Made by a program: the position numbers and the translations under genes
Assembly: GCF_900116135.1 (NCBI RefSeq)
Contig: NZ_FOZX01000010.1
Coordinates: 1 to 64,000, forward strand
Direction: 5' to 3'
DNA: 64,000 nucleotides
From: Saccharopolyspora flava
GTDB lineage: Bacteria > Actinomycetota > Actinomycetes > Mycobacteriales > Pseudonocardiaceae
Shown: in pieces, positions 19,660-27,668 of the stretch
Numbering within the stretch: position 1 is the first letter of the stretch
Layout: every line of letters starts with the position of its first letter
Notes under the pieces: model-generated
Databases searched by the model: none
The model's input: only the letters and a program-made list of their open reading frames with translations
Told to the model about the DNA's origin: nothing

Positions 19660-19812
19660 TCAAAAACTCCTGCTTTCACGCGACGAAAACCGGGGTTTTC
19701 GACACGACGAATGCGGGGGTTTTCGACGGAGCGGGGCGAAACCTGCGGGTATTTGACCGGTCAAAAACTGCGGTATTTGACCCGGCGAATCCTGCGGTAT
19801 TTGTCCTGGGTG
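19660..19812. repeat. short degenerate repeats ahead of the oxidoreductase 3' end
   Basis: The stretch repeats two small units: GGGGTTTTCGACACGACGAA / GGGGGTTTTCGACGGAGCGG around 19691-19735, and TGCGG(G)TATTTGACC near 19744, 19768 and 19793. Similar TCGAAAACTCCGG units recur at 24153-24200. No gene is supported. Confidence 0.6.
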
Positions 19813-20739
19813 TCAGGGGGTGAGGACGAGTTTGCCTCGGAGGTGGCCTGCGTCGAGGTGGTGATGGGCCTGGGTGATCTGGTCGAACGGGTAGATCGCG
19901 TCGACGTGGACTCGGAGTGCGCCCTGGTCGGCGAGGGTGGCGAGGTGGTGGAGGCCGACCGGGTCGGGGTCCACCGCGATGCCGCGGAAGTGCTTGCCTT
20001 CGGCTTCGTACCTGGCCGCGAGGTCGGGGTCGTCCTCGGCCACCGCGGTGACGAGGTGACCTCCGGGGCGGAGGACCGGGAGGGAGCGTTCCGGTGCGTC
20101 GCCGCCGATCGGGTCGAGGACCACGTCGACGTCCCGGAGTTCCTCGGCGAAATCGGCCGCGGTGTAGTCGATGACGCGATCCGGCCCGAAAGACTCGACG
20201 AACTCCCGCTTTCCGGGACTGGTCGTCGTGATGACCTCCGCTCCCAGGGCTTTGGCGATCTGGATCGCGACGTGCCCGACGCCACCGCCACCGCCGTGGA
20301 TCAGCACCCGGTCACCGGGCGACACGCCGGCGAGATCGACCAGCCCCTGCCACGCGGTGAGTCCGACGACCGGCAGCGCGGCGGCCTCGACGTGCGACAG
20401 CGAGGCCGGTTTGCGGGTCACGTGCAGCGCCGGAGCGGACACGAGCTCGGCGTAGGCGTTCGCCGGACGCGGGAACAGCGGCATCCCGAACACCTCGTCG
20501 CCCGGCCGCAGACGCCACGTCTGCGCCTCCTCGACGACGCCGCTGATGTCCCAGCCGAGGATGAACGGCGGCGCTCCGACCAGCGGGAACTCGCCCGCGC
20601 GCAACCGCGCCTCCAGGGGGTTGAGGCCGATGGCCCGGACGCGGACGAGCACCTCGGTGGGCAGCGGGCGGGGTCGCGGCGCCTCGACGACGCTGAGCAC
20701 CTCGGGTCCGCCGAGCTCGTGCTGTGTGATGACTCGCAT
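19813..20739 (-). CDS. NADPH:quinone-reductase-type medium-chain oxidoreductase (zinc-free)
   Basis: A 308-residue MDR-family protein of QOR type. It has a GroES-like N-terminal domain with GWDISGVVEE, and a Rossmann domain with the nucleotide motif GGGGGVGHVAIQIAKALGAEV near residue 150. It lacks the Cys and His ligands of zinc alcohol dehydrogenases. These enzymes reduce quinones, enones or small carbonyls with NADPH. It is divergent from an HxlR-family regulator with a palindrome between the two starts, which is the usual layout for an electrophile- or quinone-inducible reductase. Confidence 0.9.
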   Translation of the reverse strand: MRVITQHELGGPEVLSVVEAPRPRPLPTEVLVRVRAIGLNPLEARLRAGEFPLVGAPPFILGWDISGVVEEAQTWRLRPGDEVFGMPLFPRPANAYAELVSAPALHVTRKPASLSHVEAAALPVVGLTAWQGLVDLAGVSPGDRVLIHGGGGGVGHVAIQIAKALGAEVITTTSPGKREFVESFGPDRVIDYTAADFAEELRDVDVVLDPIGGDAPERSLPVLRPGGHLVTAVAEDDPDLAARYEAEGKHFRGIAVDPDPVGLHHLATLADQGALRVHVDAIYPFDQITQAHHHLDAGHLRGKLVLTP

Positions 20740-20788
20740 GACTCTCCTGGCTTCCTGTGGGGGAGAGCTCCGAGGCTAGGCAGCCCAT

Positions 20789-20806
20789 AGGAACCAACGG
20801 GTACCT
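20789..20806. promoter_or_regulatory. operator palindrome between the oxidoreductase and HxlR-type genes
   Basis: AGGAACC (20789-20795) and GGTACCT (20800-20806) are inverted arms that match at 6 of 7 positions around AACG. The site lies 8 bp before the regulator start and 49 bp before the oxidoreductase start, where an HxlR dimer would be expected to block both. Confidence 0.55.
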
Positions 20807-20814
20807 TGGGAGCC

Positions 20815-21186
20815 ATGAGCGGTTTCACCCCGGGCGATCCCTTCCTGTCCGACTGCCCGGCGCGGATGGCGCTCGACCTCATCGCCGACAAGTGGACGGC
20901 CGTCGTGCTCTACGGGCTCAGTCGGGGGCCGGTGCGCCACGGCGACCTCGTCGAGGTGATCGGCGGGATCTCCCGCAAGATGCTCACGCAGACCCTGCGG
21001 CGGTTGCAGGAACACGGCCTGGTGATCCGGCACGCCTACGCCGAGGTGCCGCCGCGCGTGGAGTACGAGCTGACGCCGCTCGGCGAGACCCTCATCGAGC
21101 CGATCCACGTCCTCACCGAGTGGGCCCGCGAGCACGGCGAAGCGGTCCTCGACGCGCTCGACTCCGGAAGCGCCGCGCAGACGTGA
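20815..21186 (+). CDS. HxlR-family winged-helix transcriptional regulator
   Basis: A 123-residue protein with the full HxlR pattern: a Cys near the N-terminus (LSDCPARMALDLIADKWT), LIADKWTAVVLYGLSRGPVRHGDL, then ISRKMLTQTLRRLQEHGLV for the recognition helix, and YELTPLGE for the wing. Such regulators often sense electrophiles or aldehydes through the conserved Cys. It is divergent from the QOR-type gene. ATG 20815 is preferred because the TTG 9 bp upstream has no better ribosome site. The likely target is the neighbour and itself. Confidence 0.9.
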   Translation: MSGFTPGDPFLSDCPARMALDLIADKWTAVVLYGLSRGPVRHGDLVEVIGGISRKMLTQTLRRLQEHGLVIRHAYAEVPPRVEYELTPLGETLIEPIHVLTEWAREHGEAVLDALDSGSAAQT

Positions 21187-21504
21187 CAATCGGGTGAACC
21201 GGGCAAATCGACCCAAGGGGCGTGACCTGGTCCGGTTTTCGCGGGATGCGCGGTTTTCGCCGTAGATTCCTTTGTGGACGAATCGCGGGAGGCCCGTCCT
21301 CGATCGAGCGGATCGCGGCCGCGGAGGCGCTGAGCAGCGGGGATGTTTCCCCATAGGGAAACCCTTCGGGAAGTCCAGGTGTTGCCCCACTGGTCCTGTG
21401 GGGTCGGGGTGCTTAGCGTTCCCTGCCGGATCGCGTGCCCGAGGGTGTGCGGTCCGCATCCACCGCGTCACCGGGCGCGAGCGCGCCGAGTCCGTAAGAG
21501 GCTG
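21187..21504 (+). promoter_or_regulatory. 318-bp leader of the permease operon with two hairpins
   Basis: There is no gene. Two short hairpins stand in the leader: GTTTCCC/GGGAAAC at 21345-21362 (loop CATA), and CCCCAC/GTGGGG at 21385-21403 (7-nt loop). They lie about 100-160 nt before the start. The tail of hairpin 1 could also pair with the following CTTCGGG. This may be a regulatory leader, but it does not match any riboswitch consensus I can recall. Confidence 0.35.
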
Positions 21505-22950
21505 ATGAACATGTCCGCAACCACCAGATCCGACACCGCTGCCCCGGGGTTGCGGCGCGAGCTCAAGGTCACCGACGCCGCCGCGTTCTCCATCGGGCTC
21601 ATCGGGCCCGTCGGGGCGATGGCGCTGCTGGGCGTCGGCGCGGCCGGGCTGCTGGGGCAGGGAGCGGTCTGGGCGTTCGTGTTCGCCGTGCTCGGGGTGT
21701 CGCTCGTCGGGTACGGGTTCATCAAGCTCTCCCAGCACATCTCGCACACCGGCTCGGTGTACGCGCTGGTCGGGCGCACGATCGGGCCGCGCGCCGGGTT
21801 CGTCGCCGGGACCGCGCTGCTGACCGCCTACGCCACCATCGGCACCGGGTCGACCATCGAGATCGCGCTGTTCTTCGACAAGGCGCTGGCCCGGCTCGGG
21901 CTGATCGGCAGCGGACCGACGGAGTGGATCTGGACGGGCCTCGTCGCGCTCGTGCTGGTCGTCGGGCTCTCGCTGAGCGAGGTGCGGGTGGTCACCCGAG
22001 CGCTGCTGGTGGTCGAGCTGGCCGGGGCCGCGCTGGTGGTGCTGCTGTGCGCGGTCGTCCTGGTGCGGGTCGGCACCGGTCACGCCCCGCACGGGCAGAC
22101 GCTGAGCTGGGACTTCCTCCAGCTGCCGCCCGGGACCGGCGTCGGCACCATCGCCGCGGCCGCGGTCTTCGGCTTCCTGGCCTTCGCCGGGTTCGAAGGG
22201 GCCGCCTCGCTCGGCGAGGAGACCATGAACCCCAAGCGGGAGATCCCGCGCGCGCTGAAGATCACCATCGTGGTGGTGGGCGTGTTCTTCCTGATCACCA
22301 TCGTCGGGCAGGTCATCGGCTACGGCACCGGCGGGGTCAGCGCGTTCGCCGCCGCCGAGGACCCCTACGGCGATCTCGCCGGGCCCTACCTCGGCACCTG
22401 GATGGCCGTGCTGCTGGACCTCGTCGCCAGCCTCAGCCTGTTCGCGATCACTCTGGGCACCGTCAACGGGGCCGCGCGCATCGGCTACGCCCTGGTCCGC
22501 GACTCCGGGGTGTCCGGGCCGCTGGTGCGGCTGACCCGGCGCGGGGCCCCGGCCGGGACGATCGTGGTCGTCAGCGCGCTGATCCTGGTGTTCGCCACCG
22601 GCCAGTGGCTGGTCGGGACCGGGGTGCTGGACGCGACGATGAACTGGCTGACGCTCGGCACCCTCGCCCTGCTCGTCGCCTACGCGCTGGCCACGCTGGG
22701 GGCGTTGCGGTTCCTGTTCACCGGCCCGCAGCCCAAGGCTCCTCGCTGGCAGGCCGTCATCCCCGCGCTGGCGCTGGCGTTCCTCGGCTACACGATCTTC
22801 AGCAACGTCGCCGACGCCGAGGGCACCGCCCGGTTCTTCCCGTACGTCATCCTCGCCGTCCTGGTCGTGGCCACGTGCACCGTGGTGTTCGTGCCGGGCC
22901 TGGCCGACCGGGTGCGCGCCCGCATCACCGACCACGGAGACGACCAGTGA
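21505..22950 (+). CDS. APC-superfamily amino-acid/amine permease
   Basis: A 481-residue membrane protein with about twelve hydrophobic helices. Helix 1 carries the APC substrate-loop pattern (AAAFSIGLIGPVGAMALLG), and helix 6 has AVFGFLAFAGFEGAASLGEETMNPKREIPRA, the strongly conserved APC segment. It is cytoplasmic-membrane located and takes up an amino acid or amine by cation coupling. Start ATG 21505 or 21511 cannot be separated (AAGAGG upstream). Its stop overlaps the start of a carbon-nitrogen hydrolase by 4 bp, so the operon probably imports and then hydrolyses an amide- or nitrile-containing compound (inference). Confidence 0.92.
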   Translation: MNMSATTRSDTAAPGLRRELKVTDAAAFSIGLIGPVGAMALLGVGAAGLLGQGAVWAFVFAVLGVSLVGYGFIKLSQHISHTGSVYALVGRTIGPRAGFVAGTALLTAYATIGTGSTIEIALFFDKALARLGLIGSGPTEWIWTGLVALVLVVGLSLSEVRVVTRALLVVELAGAALVVLLCAVVLVRVGTGHAPHGQTLSWDFLQLPPGTGVGTIAAAAVFGFLAFAGFEGAASLGEETMNPKREIPRALKITIVVVGVFFLITIVGQVIGYGTGGVSAFAAAEDPYGDLAGPYLGTWMAVLLDLVASLSLFAITLGTVNGAARIGYALVRDSGVSGPLVRLTRRGAPAGTIVVVSALILVFATGQWLVGTGVLDATMNWLTLGTLALLVAYALATLGALRFLFTGPQPKAPRWQAVIPALALAFLGYTIFSNVADAEGTARFFPYVILAVLVVATCTVVFVPGLADRVRARITDHGDDQ

Positions 22951-23753
22951 CCCGCATCGTCTGCCGCCAGCTCGCCCCGGTGCTGGGGGATCTGGTCGCC
23001 AACCACCGCGAGATCGTCCGCACCATCACCGAGGAGACCGCCGCCGGCGCCGACGTGCTGGTCCTGCCGGAGCTGGCCACCAGCGGCTACGTCTTCCGGG
23101 CCTCGGAGGAGGTGGCGGCGTGCGCGATCACCCCGTCCGACCCGCTCGTCGAGGAGTGGGTCGCGGCGATCAGCGGGGGAGCGGTGGTGGTGTGCGGGTT
23201 CGCCGAGCGCGGCGAGAACGGTCTCGTGCACAACAGCGCCGTCGTGCTGGACGCCTCCGGGGTGCGCACGACCTACCGCAAGGTCCACCTGTGGGACCGG
23301 GAGAAGCTGTTCTTCACGCCGGGCGACCGGCTGCCCGAGGTCGTCGACACGAGCTTCGGCCGCATCGCGCCCATGATCTGCTACGACCTCGAATTCCCCG
23401 AGTACACCCGCAGCGTCGCCCTCGCGGGCGCCGACCTCATCGCGGCCCCCACCAACTGGCCGCTCGTCGACCGTCCCGACGGCGAACGCCCGCCCGAAGT
23501 CCTCATCGCCCAGGCCGCGGCCCGCGTCAACCGGGTCACCATCGCCTGCTGCGACCGCACCGGCACCGAACGAGGCCAGGCCTGGACCGAGGGCACCACC
23601 ATCATCGACCACAACGGCTGGCCCGCCGCCGAAGCCGGCCCCGACCACCGCGCGGCGTGCACCGCGGACCTCACCACCGCCCGCGACAAGCAGATCAGCC
23701 CCCACAACAACCTCTTCCAAGACCGCCACCCCACCCTCTACATCACCACCTGA
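22947..23753 (+). CDS. carbon-nitrogen hydrolase (nitrilase superfamily amidase)
   Basis: A 268-residue enzyme with the complete nitrilase triad: Glu42 in LPELATSGY, Lys112 in YRKVHLW, and Cys145 in MICYDLEFPE. It begins at a GTG inside the permease stop codon. The family hydrolyses amides, carbamoyl groups or nitriles in the cytoplasm. The context with an APC permease favours an omega-amidase or N-carbamoyl/amide-type role, but the exact substrate is not visible. A 26-bp-stem hairpin follows the stop. Confidence 0.92.
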   Translation: MTRIVCRQLAPVLGDLVANHREIVRTITEETAAGADVLVLPELATSGYVFRASEEVAACAITPSDPLVEEWVAAISGGAVVVCGFAERGENGLVHNSAVVLDASGVRTTYRKVHLWDREKLFFTPGDRLPEVVDTSFGRIAPMICYDLEFPEYTRSVALAGADLIAAPTNWPLVDRPDGERPPEVLIAQAAARVNRVTIACCDRTGTERGQAWTEGTTIIDHNGWPAAEAGPDHRAACTADLTTARDKQISPHNNLFQDRHPTLYITT

Positions 23754-23760
23754 CCCCATC

Positions 23761-23816
23761 GGGACACGGATTACTCCGGTATTCGGGGAACCGAATACCG
23801 GAGTAATCCGTGTCCC
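23761..23816. terminator. very long hairpin (26-bp perfect stem), repeat-family member
   Basis: Left arm 23761-23786 and right arm 23791-23816 are perfectly complementary, with a GGAA loop, 8 bp past the hydrolase stop. It will act as a terminator. Its arm GGATTACTCCGGTATTCGG resembles the unit at 19585-19603, so this is also a dispersed repeat. Confidence 0.85.
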
Positions 23817-24344
23817 CACCCCCACACGGGCGGCCACTCCCACCCCATCGCCCCCGACGAGATCGACGCCGACCCGCCGGACGCCTCCAGTGAGTCCCCT
23901 CCGGAGAGGCACCTCCAGCGAGACGCTTCCGGAGAGATGCCTCCGGCGAGCCCCCTCCCGGCGAGACCCGGTGAGGCGGGGTCTGGGCGAGGCAGTGGCC
24001 GGTTGAGATGGGGGCAGGGCGCGGGGTTCAGCTGGGTTCGTTTGTCGCCAGGGGACAGTTTTAGTTAAAACTGTCCAGGGGTGGTGTTCGTTTTGTCTGG
24101 ACAGTTTTCGCTAAAACTGTCCCCTGACCACGTTCGAACCTCACCGGAGGTGTCGAAAACTCCGGTTTCCATCGCGTCGAAAACTCCGGTTTTCGTTGCG
24201 TTGAGAGGTTCGGGTTTCGGGGTGGTTGTGGGGTTGGGTTTCTTCGGGGCATCGATCGTGCAACGGGGGTTGGTGGGTGGTTGGCAGGGGGTGTTCGGGG
24301 TGGGTGACTCGGGGGACGCGTTGTGTTCTTCGGGGAGGTTTCGG
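23817..24344. other. repeat-bearing intergenic region before the CocE-type gene
   Basis: No gene is supported. Around 23880-23980 the sequence repeats CTCC(A/G)G(C/T)GAG-type units. From 24053 come two palindromes, then two TCGAAAACTCCGGTTT units (24153-24200). From about 24205 to 24330 the plus strand becomes strongly G/T-rich, running into the ribosome site of the next gene. Confidence 0.5.
24053..24122. repeat. pair of palindromes with arms GGACAGTTTT
   Basis: 24053-24076 is a perfect inverted repeat (11-bp arms around GT), and 24099-24122 has 10-bp arms around CGCT. The outer flanks GGGGACAG and CTGTCCCC are the same as those of copies 3 and 4 of the cluster at 19461-19511, but the central TCATGA is replaced. 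It is a sister design of the GTTTTCATGAAAAC family. Confidence 0.75.
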
Positions 24345-26150
24345 ATGCGCGGGTCGGGGAGGTCGTGGCGTCGGCGCGGTGCCGGGGTCGTCGTGGGGGT
24401 TGTGGCGTTGGCGGTGCCCGTCGTGCCTGCTCAGGCTTCCGGGGTGGCCTATCCCGATGCCGACTGGAGCGAGGCGTCGATCCCGTCGCCTTCCAGTGCG
24501 GGGGACGCGACGTTGCACGCGGACGTGCTCCGGCCCAAGGGGCTCAAGCCGACCGACAAGACGCCGGTGATCCTGTCGATCGGGCCCTACTTCAACCATT
24601 CCGGGCAGACCGGGCCCTCGGGTGCGGTCGAGGGCACCCCGTACGACCCGATCGGGCCGAACGACGGGCCGTCCGAGCGGTTCCAGGATTTCGTCGAGGG
24701 TTCCGGGCTGCTGAAGAAGGGCTACACGTTCGTCATGGTTGACCTGCGCGGCTTCGGCGGGTCCACCGGATGCCTGGACTGGTCGGGACCGGGCGAGAAG
24801 GCCGACGTGGTCAACGCGGTGCAGTGGGCCGCGAACCAGCCGTGGTCGACCGGGCGCGTCGGCATGTACGGCAAGTCCTACGACGGGCTGACCGGCCTGG
24901 TCGGCGTCGACGAGCGACCCCCGGGACTGGCCGCGGTGGTGTCGCAGGAACCGGTGTACGACGACTACCGCTACCTCTACGGCGACGGGATGCGCCGCAC
25001 CAACTCGGTCGCGACACCCGCGCTCTACGACGGCATCGCCGCCACGCCCGGGCCGATCACCGACAACCCCGGCTACAACCTCCGCAGCCTCACGGACCCG
25101 CTGTGCCTCGGCAAGAACCTCGCCCAGCAGTCGCTGGACGACCGGCACGACTCGGAGTTCTGGAAGCAGCGCGACCTGATCCCCGGCGCGACCGGCTCGA
25201 ACGTGCCGCTGTTCCTCGCCCAGGGGCTCACCGAGAACAACACCGTCGCCGACGGCACGCAGGAGTACCTCGCCAACCACACCGGCTACGAGCGCAGCTG
25301 GATGGGACCGTGGGAACACGTGCGCGGCAACGAGACCGACGAGAACGGGCGCCTGAAGATGGGGCGCCAGGGCTGGTTCGACGAGGTCATGCGCTTCTAC
25401 GACCGGTTCCTCAAGGACCAGGCCCCGGCCGTGCCCGACCCGCCGCACGCCGTGCAGACCAACGACGGCACGTGGCGCTCCGAAGCCCAGTGGCCGCCGG
25501 CCGACGTCCGGTCGCACCGCACGCCGCTGCTCGGCGGGAACTACGTCGACACCGCGAAATCGGTGTCCAGCGCGGCGAACTCGTCCTCGGGTGAGCCCAC
25601 CGACCCGGACGTGACCTCGGGCGTGTGGACGGTGTCGCAGCCGCTGCCGCACGACGCGCACCTGTCCGGTTCGCCGCAGGTCTCGGTCGACGTCACCACC
25701 AGCAGGCCGAACGCCAACCTCGTCGTGGACGTCTACGACCTCGGCCCCGACGGCACCGGGCCGCTGATCACCCGCCAGGGCCACCTCGTGCGCGAGGCGG
25801 GCGAGTCGACGGTGCCGCTGACCCTGTGGGGTGCCGACTGGAAGCTGCCCGCCGGGCACCGCATCGGCGTGCGCGTCACCGACAACAACCGCGACTGGTG
25901 GCAGCTCGCCGCCCCCAGCGGCCAGACCGTCGAGGTGCGCGGCGGGTCGATCGACCTGCCGTTCCTCACCTACCGCCGCACCGGCACCGTCCAGGGCGAC
26001 CCGGGCGTGCAGCTCCCGGGCTACCTGGAGCAGCAGATCGCCACCGCTCCGCCCGGATCCGCCGAGTTCGCGCTGCCCGCGCCGCTGGCGGACCCGCCGC
26101 CGGGCTCGGTGTTCACCGGCGACTACGTCGAACCCGTCGGGGGCAAGTGA
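24345..26150 (+). CDS. secreted CocE/NonD-family hydrolase (Xaa-Pro dipeptidyl-peptidase S15 fold)
   Basis: A 601-residue exported protein. It has a basic Arg-rich start, hydrophobic core and Ala-Gln-Ala-Ser cleavage region near residue 32. The catalytic domain has the S15/CocE nucleophile GKSYDG (Ser178) after VMVDLRGFGGSTG, and a distinctive C-terminal jelly-roll domain from about residue 420 (VSVDVTTSRPNANLVVDVYD, then RIGVRVTDNNRDWW). The family cleaves Xaa-Pro peptides or esters. ATG 24345 has GGGGAGG 6 nt upstream. It converges on the contractile-injection operon, sharing the palindromic terminator at 26155. Confidence 0.9.
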   Translation: MRGSGRSWRRRGAGVVVGVVALAVPVVPAQASGVAYPDADWSEASIPSPSSAGDATLHADVLRPKGLKPTDKTPVILSIGPYFNHSGQTGPSGAVEGTPYDPIGPNDGPSERFQDFVEGSGLLKKGYTFVMVDLRGFGGSTGCLDWSGPGEKADVVNAVQWAANQPWSTGRVGMYGKSYDGLTGLVGVDERPPGLAAVVSQEPVYDDYRYLYGDGMRRTNSVATPALYDGIAATPGPITDNPGYNLRSLTDPLCLGKNLAQQSLDDRHDSEFWKQRDLIPGATGSNVPLFLAQGLTENNTVADGTQEYLANHTGYERSWMGPWEHVRGNETDENGRLKMGRQGWFDEVMRFYDRFLKDQAPAVPDPPHAVQTNDGTWRSEAQWPPADVRSHRTPLLGGNYVDTAKSVSSAANSSSGEPTDPDVTSGVWTVSQPLPHDAHLSGSPQVSVDVTTSRPNANLVVDVYDLGPDGTGPLITRQGHLVREAGESTVPLTLWGADWKLPAGHRIGVRVTDNNRDWWQLAAPSGQTVEVRGGSIDLPFLTYRRTGTVQGDPGVQLPGYLEQQIATAPPGSAEFALPAPLADPPPGSVFTGDYVEPVGGK

Positions 26151-26154
26151 TCTC

Positions 26155-26192
26155 GGGGTGGGGGAAGTTTTCATGAAAACTTCCCCCACCCC
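26155..26192. repeat. 38-bp perfect palindrome of the GTTTTCATGAAAAC family, shared terminator
   Basis: The palindrome is perfect over 38 bp, centred between 26173 and 26174, with the 14-bp core at 26167-26180. It lies 4 bp after one stop codon and 5 bp before the other of the two converging genes, an ideal position for a two-way terminator. This is the longest perfect copy of the family in the window. Confidence 0.9.
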
Positions 26193-26197
26193 ACCAC

Positions 26198-27109
26198 TCA
26201 ACCGCGGGTGAAGAACTCCACCAGCGACATCGCGATGTGCCTGCGCTCGTTGAGGTCGACCGCGTCGCGGATGACGATGCGGACGCGGACGACGTCGCTG
26301 GTGCGGAGGTCGATCGGGTCGGGCTGCGGCTGATCGGTGAGGGCGACCGGGATCGTGCTGGTGCTGCCGTCGGCCTGGGTGAGCACGACGTCGATGTGCG
26401 AGGGCCGGGCCTGCTTGGTGAACCGCTCCGGTTTGGCCGACGGGCCCAGGTGCACCAGCATCCTGACCAGCCGAACCGGGTGCTCGAAGGTGAACTCGGC
26501 CCACGCGCCCGGACCGGGCGCGCCCCAGTAGACGTCGGTGCGCACGTCGGTGAGCGCGCCGGCCGGATGGCCGGGCACGGCGTCGCTGGCCGTCACCCCC
26601 GCCGGGGCGATCGGCACCGCCTCGGAGGTCTTGTCGAGCACGTCCTGCACCGCCAGCTTGCCCAGCGGGTACAGCAGCACCGCGGCCACGGCCAGCAGGA
26701 TCACCGCCGCCAGGATCACCAGGCGTCGCCACAACTTGTACCGGTCGGTGTTGCTCAGGCGGCGCTGCTTGCGCGGCGCCGCCGGTTCTTCCGGCTGGAG
26801 GCGGTGGGCGCAGCGGCGGCAGAACCGCCGGTCCGGCGGGTTCGCGGTGCCGCACGACGGGCACGGCGGCCCCTCCGGCTCGGGCTCCTCGACCTGCGCG
26901 GTCGGCTCGGGCCGGGGCGCGACCGGTTCGGCCGGCTGCACCGCCTCCGGCTGCTCGGGTTCGTCGACGGGAATCCGCCGGGTCGGCGCCTCCGACGGCG
27001 GCGGAGGCGCCTCGCCGGTGTCGGCCGCCCAACCCAGGTACGAGCCGCAGGTGCCGCAGAAGTCGTCGTCGCGGGCGACCTGCGCACCGCACGTCGGGCA
27101 GGAACGCAT
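26198..27109 (-). CDS. zinc-ribbon membrane protein of the eCIS cluster (CisA-like)
   Basis: A 303-residue protein with two zinc ribbons (Cys4, Cys7, Cys18, Cys21 and Cys83, Cys86, Cys97, Cys100), a Pro/Glu linker, one membrane helix near 129-150, and a C-terminal beta domain of discoidin / F5-8 type C look (VYWGAPGPGAWAEFTFEHPVRLVRM). This order recalls the membrane protein CisA of the Streptomyces contractile injection system, which is needed for the particle to act at the membrane. That link rests on memory of its architecture and is inference. It is the last gene of the structural operon, 4 bp after tail protein I. Confidence 0.8.
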   Translation of the reverse strand: MRSCPTCGAQVARDDDFCGTCGSYLGWAADTGEAPPPPSEAPTRRIPVDEPEQPEAVQPAEPVAPRPEPTAQVEEPEPEGPPCPSCGTANPPDRRFCRRCAHRLQPEEPAAPRKQRRLSNTDRYKLWRRLVILAAVILLAVAAVLLYPLGKLAVQDVLDKTSEAVPIAPAGVTASDAVPGHPAGALTDVRTDVYWGAPGPGAWAEFTFEHPVRLVRMLVHLGPSAKPERFTKQARPSHIDVVLTQADGSTSTIPVALTDQPQPDPIDLRTSDVVRVRIVIRDAVDLNERRHIAMSLVEFFTRG

Positions 27110-27113
27110 CCCG

Positions 27114-27668
27114 CTACCCCCTTCGCTCGGGTGGACCGGTGAGCACCTCGATCGTGCAGGTCAGGTGCACCGGCAGGACGGAATCCACCAGCGCGGTCAC
27201 CCGCTGCCGATCCACCTCGGACCGGCCGGGCCACACCTGCACCACCACGCTGGAGACCGGGCTGCCGGGCAGCGGCGTGCCCGGCCGGGTCGACGACGCC
27301 GCGCCGGGGCCGTCGAGCACCCGCGCCTGCACGCCCGCGCACAACCGCAGCAGGTCGATCAGGCCGTGCGCGGTGCCGCGCTGCCGGTGCAGGTCCACGG
27401 CCCGGCGCAGCACCGCGCGCCGCAGCTCCAGCGGCCACCGCGGATCCAGCTCCACGGCGACCCACCCGGCCAGCCACGTCGCGAAATCCTCCGGTGTGAC
27501 GCGAGGATCGAAGTAGTGCGCGAGGTTGTCCAACGTGGACAGAATGGGCGCCAGCACGGTGTCCAGGCCCGCGGTGAAGCGCTGCGCCAGGTCGTCCCCG
27601 GCGTACATCGCCGGGAGCATCTCGCCCAGCGGATACCGGCTGGGCAGACCGGGAACCGCCCGCCTCAC
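27114..27668 (-). CDS. eCIS baseplate tail protein (phage tail protein I / TIGR02242-like)
   Basis: A 184-residue protein with the typical opening YPLGEMLPAMYAGDDLAQRF and the segment DNLAHYFDPRVTPEDFATWLAGWVAVELD, then RRAVDLHRQRGTAHGL. In phage P2 and in eCIS particles this protein sits at the rim of the baseplate beside gpJ (Afp12 position). Its GTG start overlaps the gpJ stop by 4 bp, so translation is coupled. Confidence 0.9.
   Translation of the reverse strand: MRRAVPGLPSRYPLGEMLPAMYAGDDLAQRFTAGLDTVLAPILSTLDNLAHYFDPRVTPEDFATWLAGWVAVELDPRWPLELRRAVLRRAVDLHRQRGTAHGLIDLLRLCAGVQARVLDGPGAASSTRPGTPLPGSPVSSVVVQVWPGRSEVDRQRVTALVDSVLPVHLTCTIEVLTGPPERRG

Noticed and set aside
20776-22935. Long minus-strand frame opposite the HxlR regulator and the APC permease
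   Set aside because: Low-complexity Gln/Arg/Gly/Pro product and no ribosome site; the permease on the other strand is unmistakable.
24081-24344. N-terminal extension of the CocE-type hydrolase through the repeat region
   Set aside because: The extension translates the palindromes and G/T-rich tract. The ATG at 24345 has a strong ribosome site directly followed by a good signal peptide.
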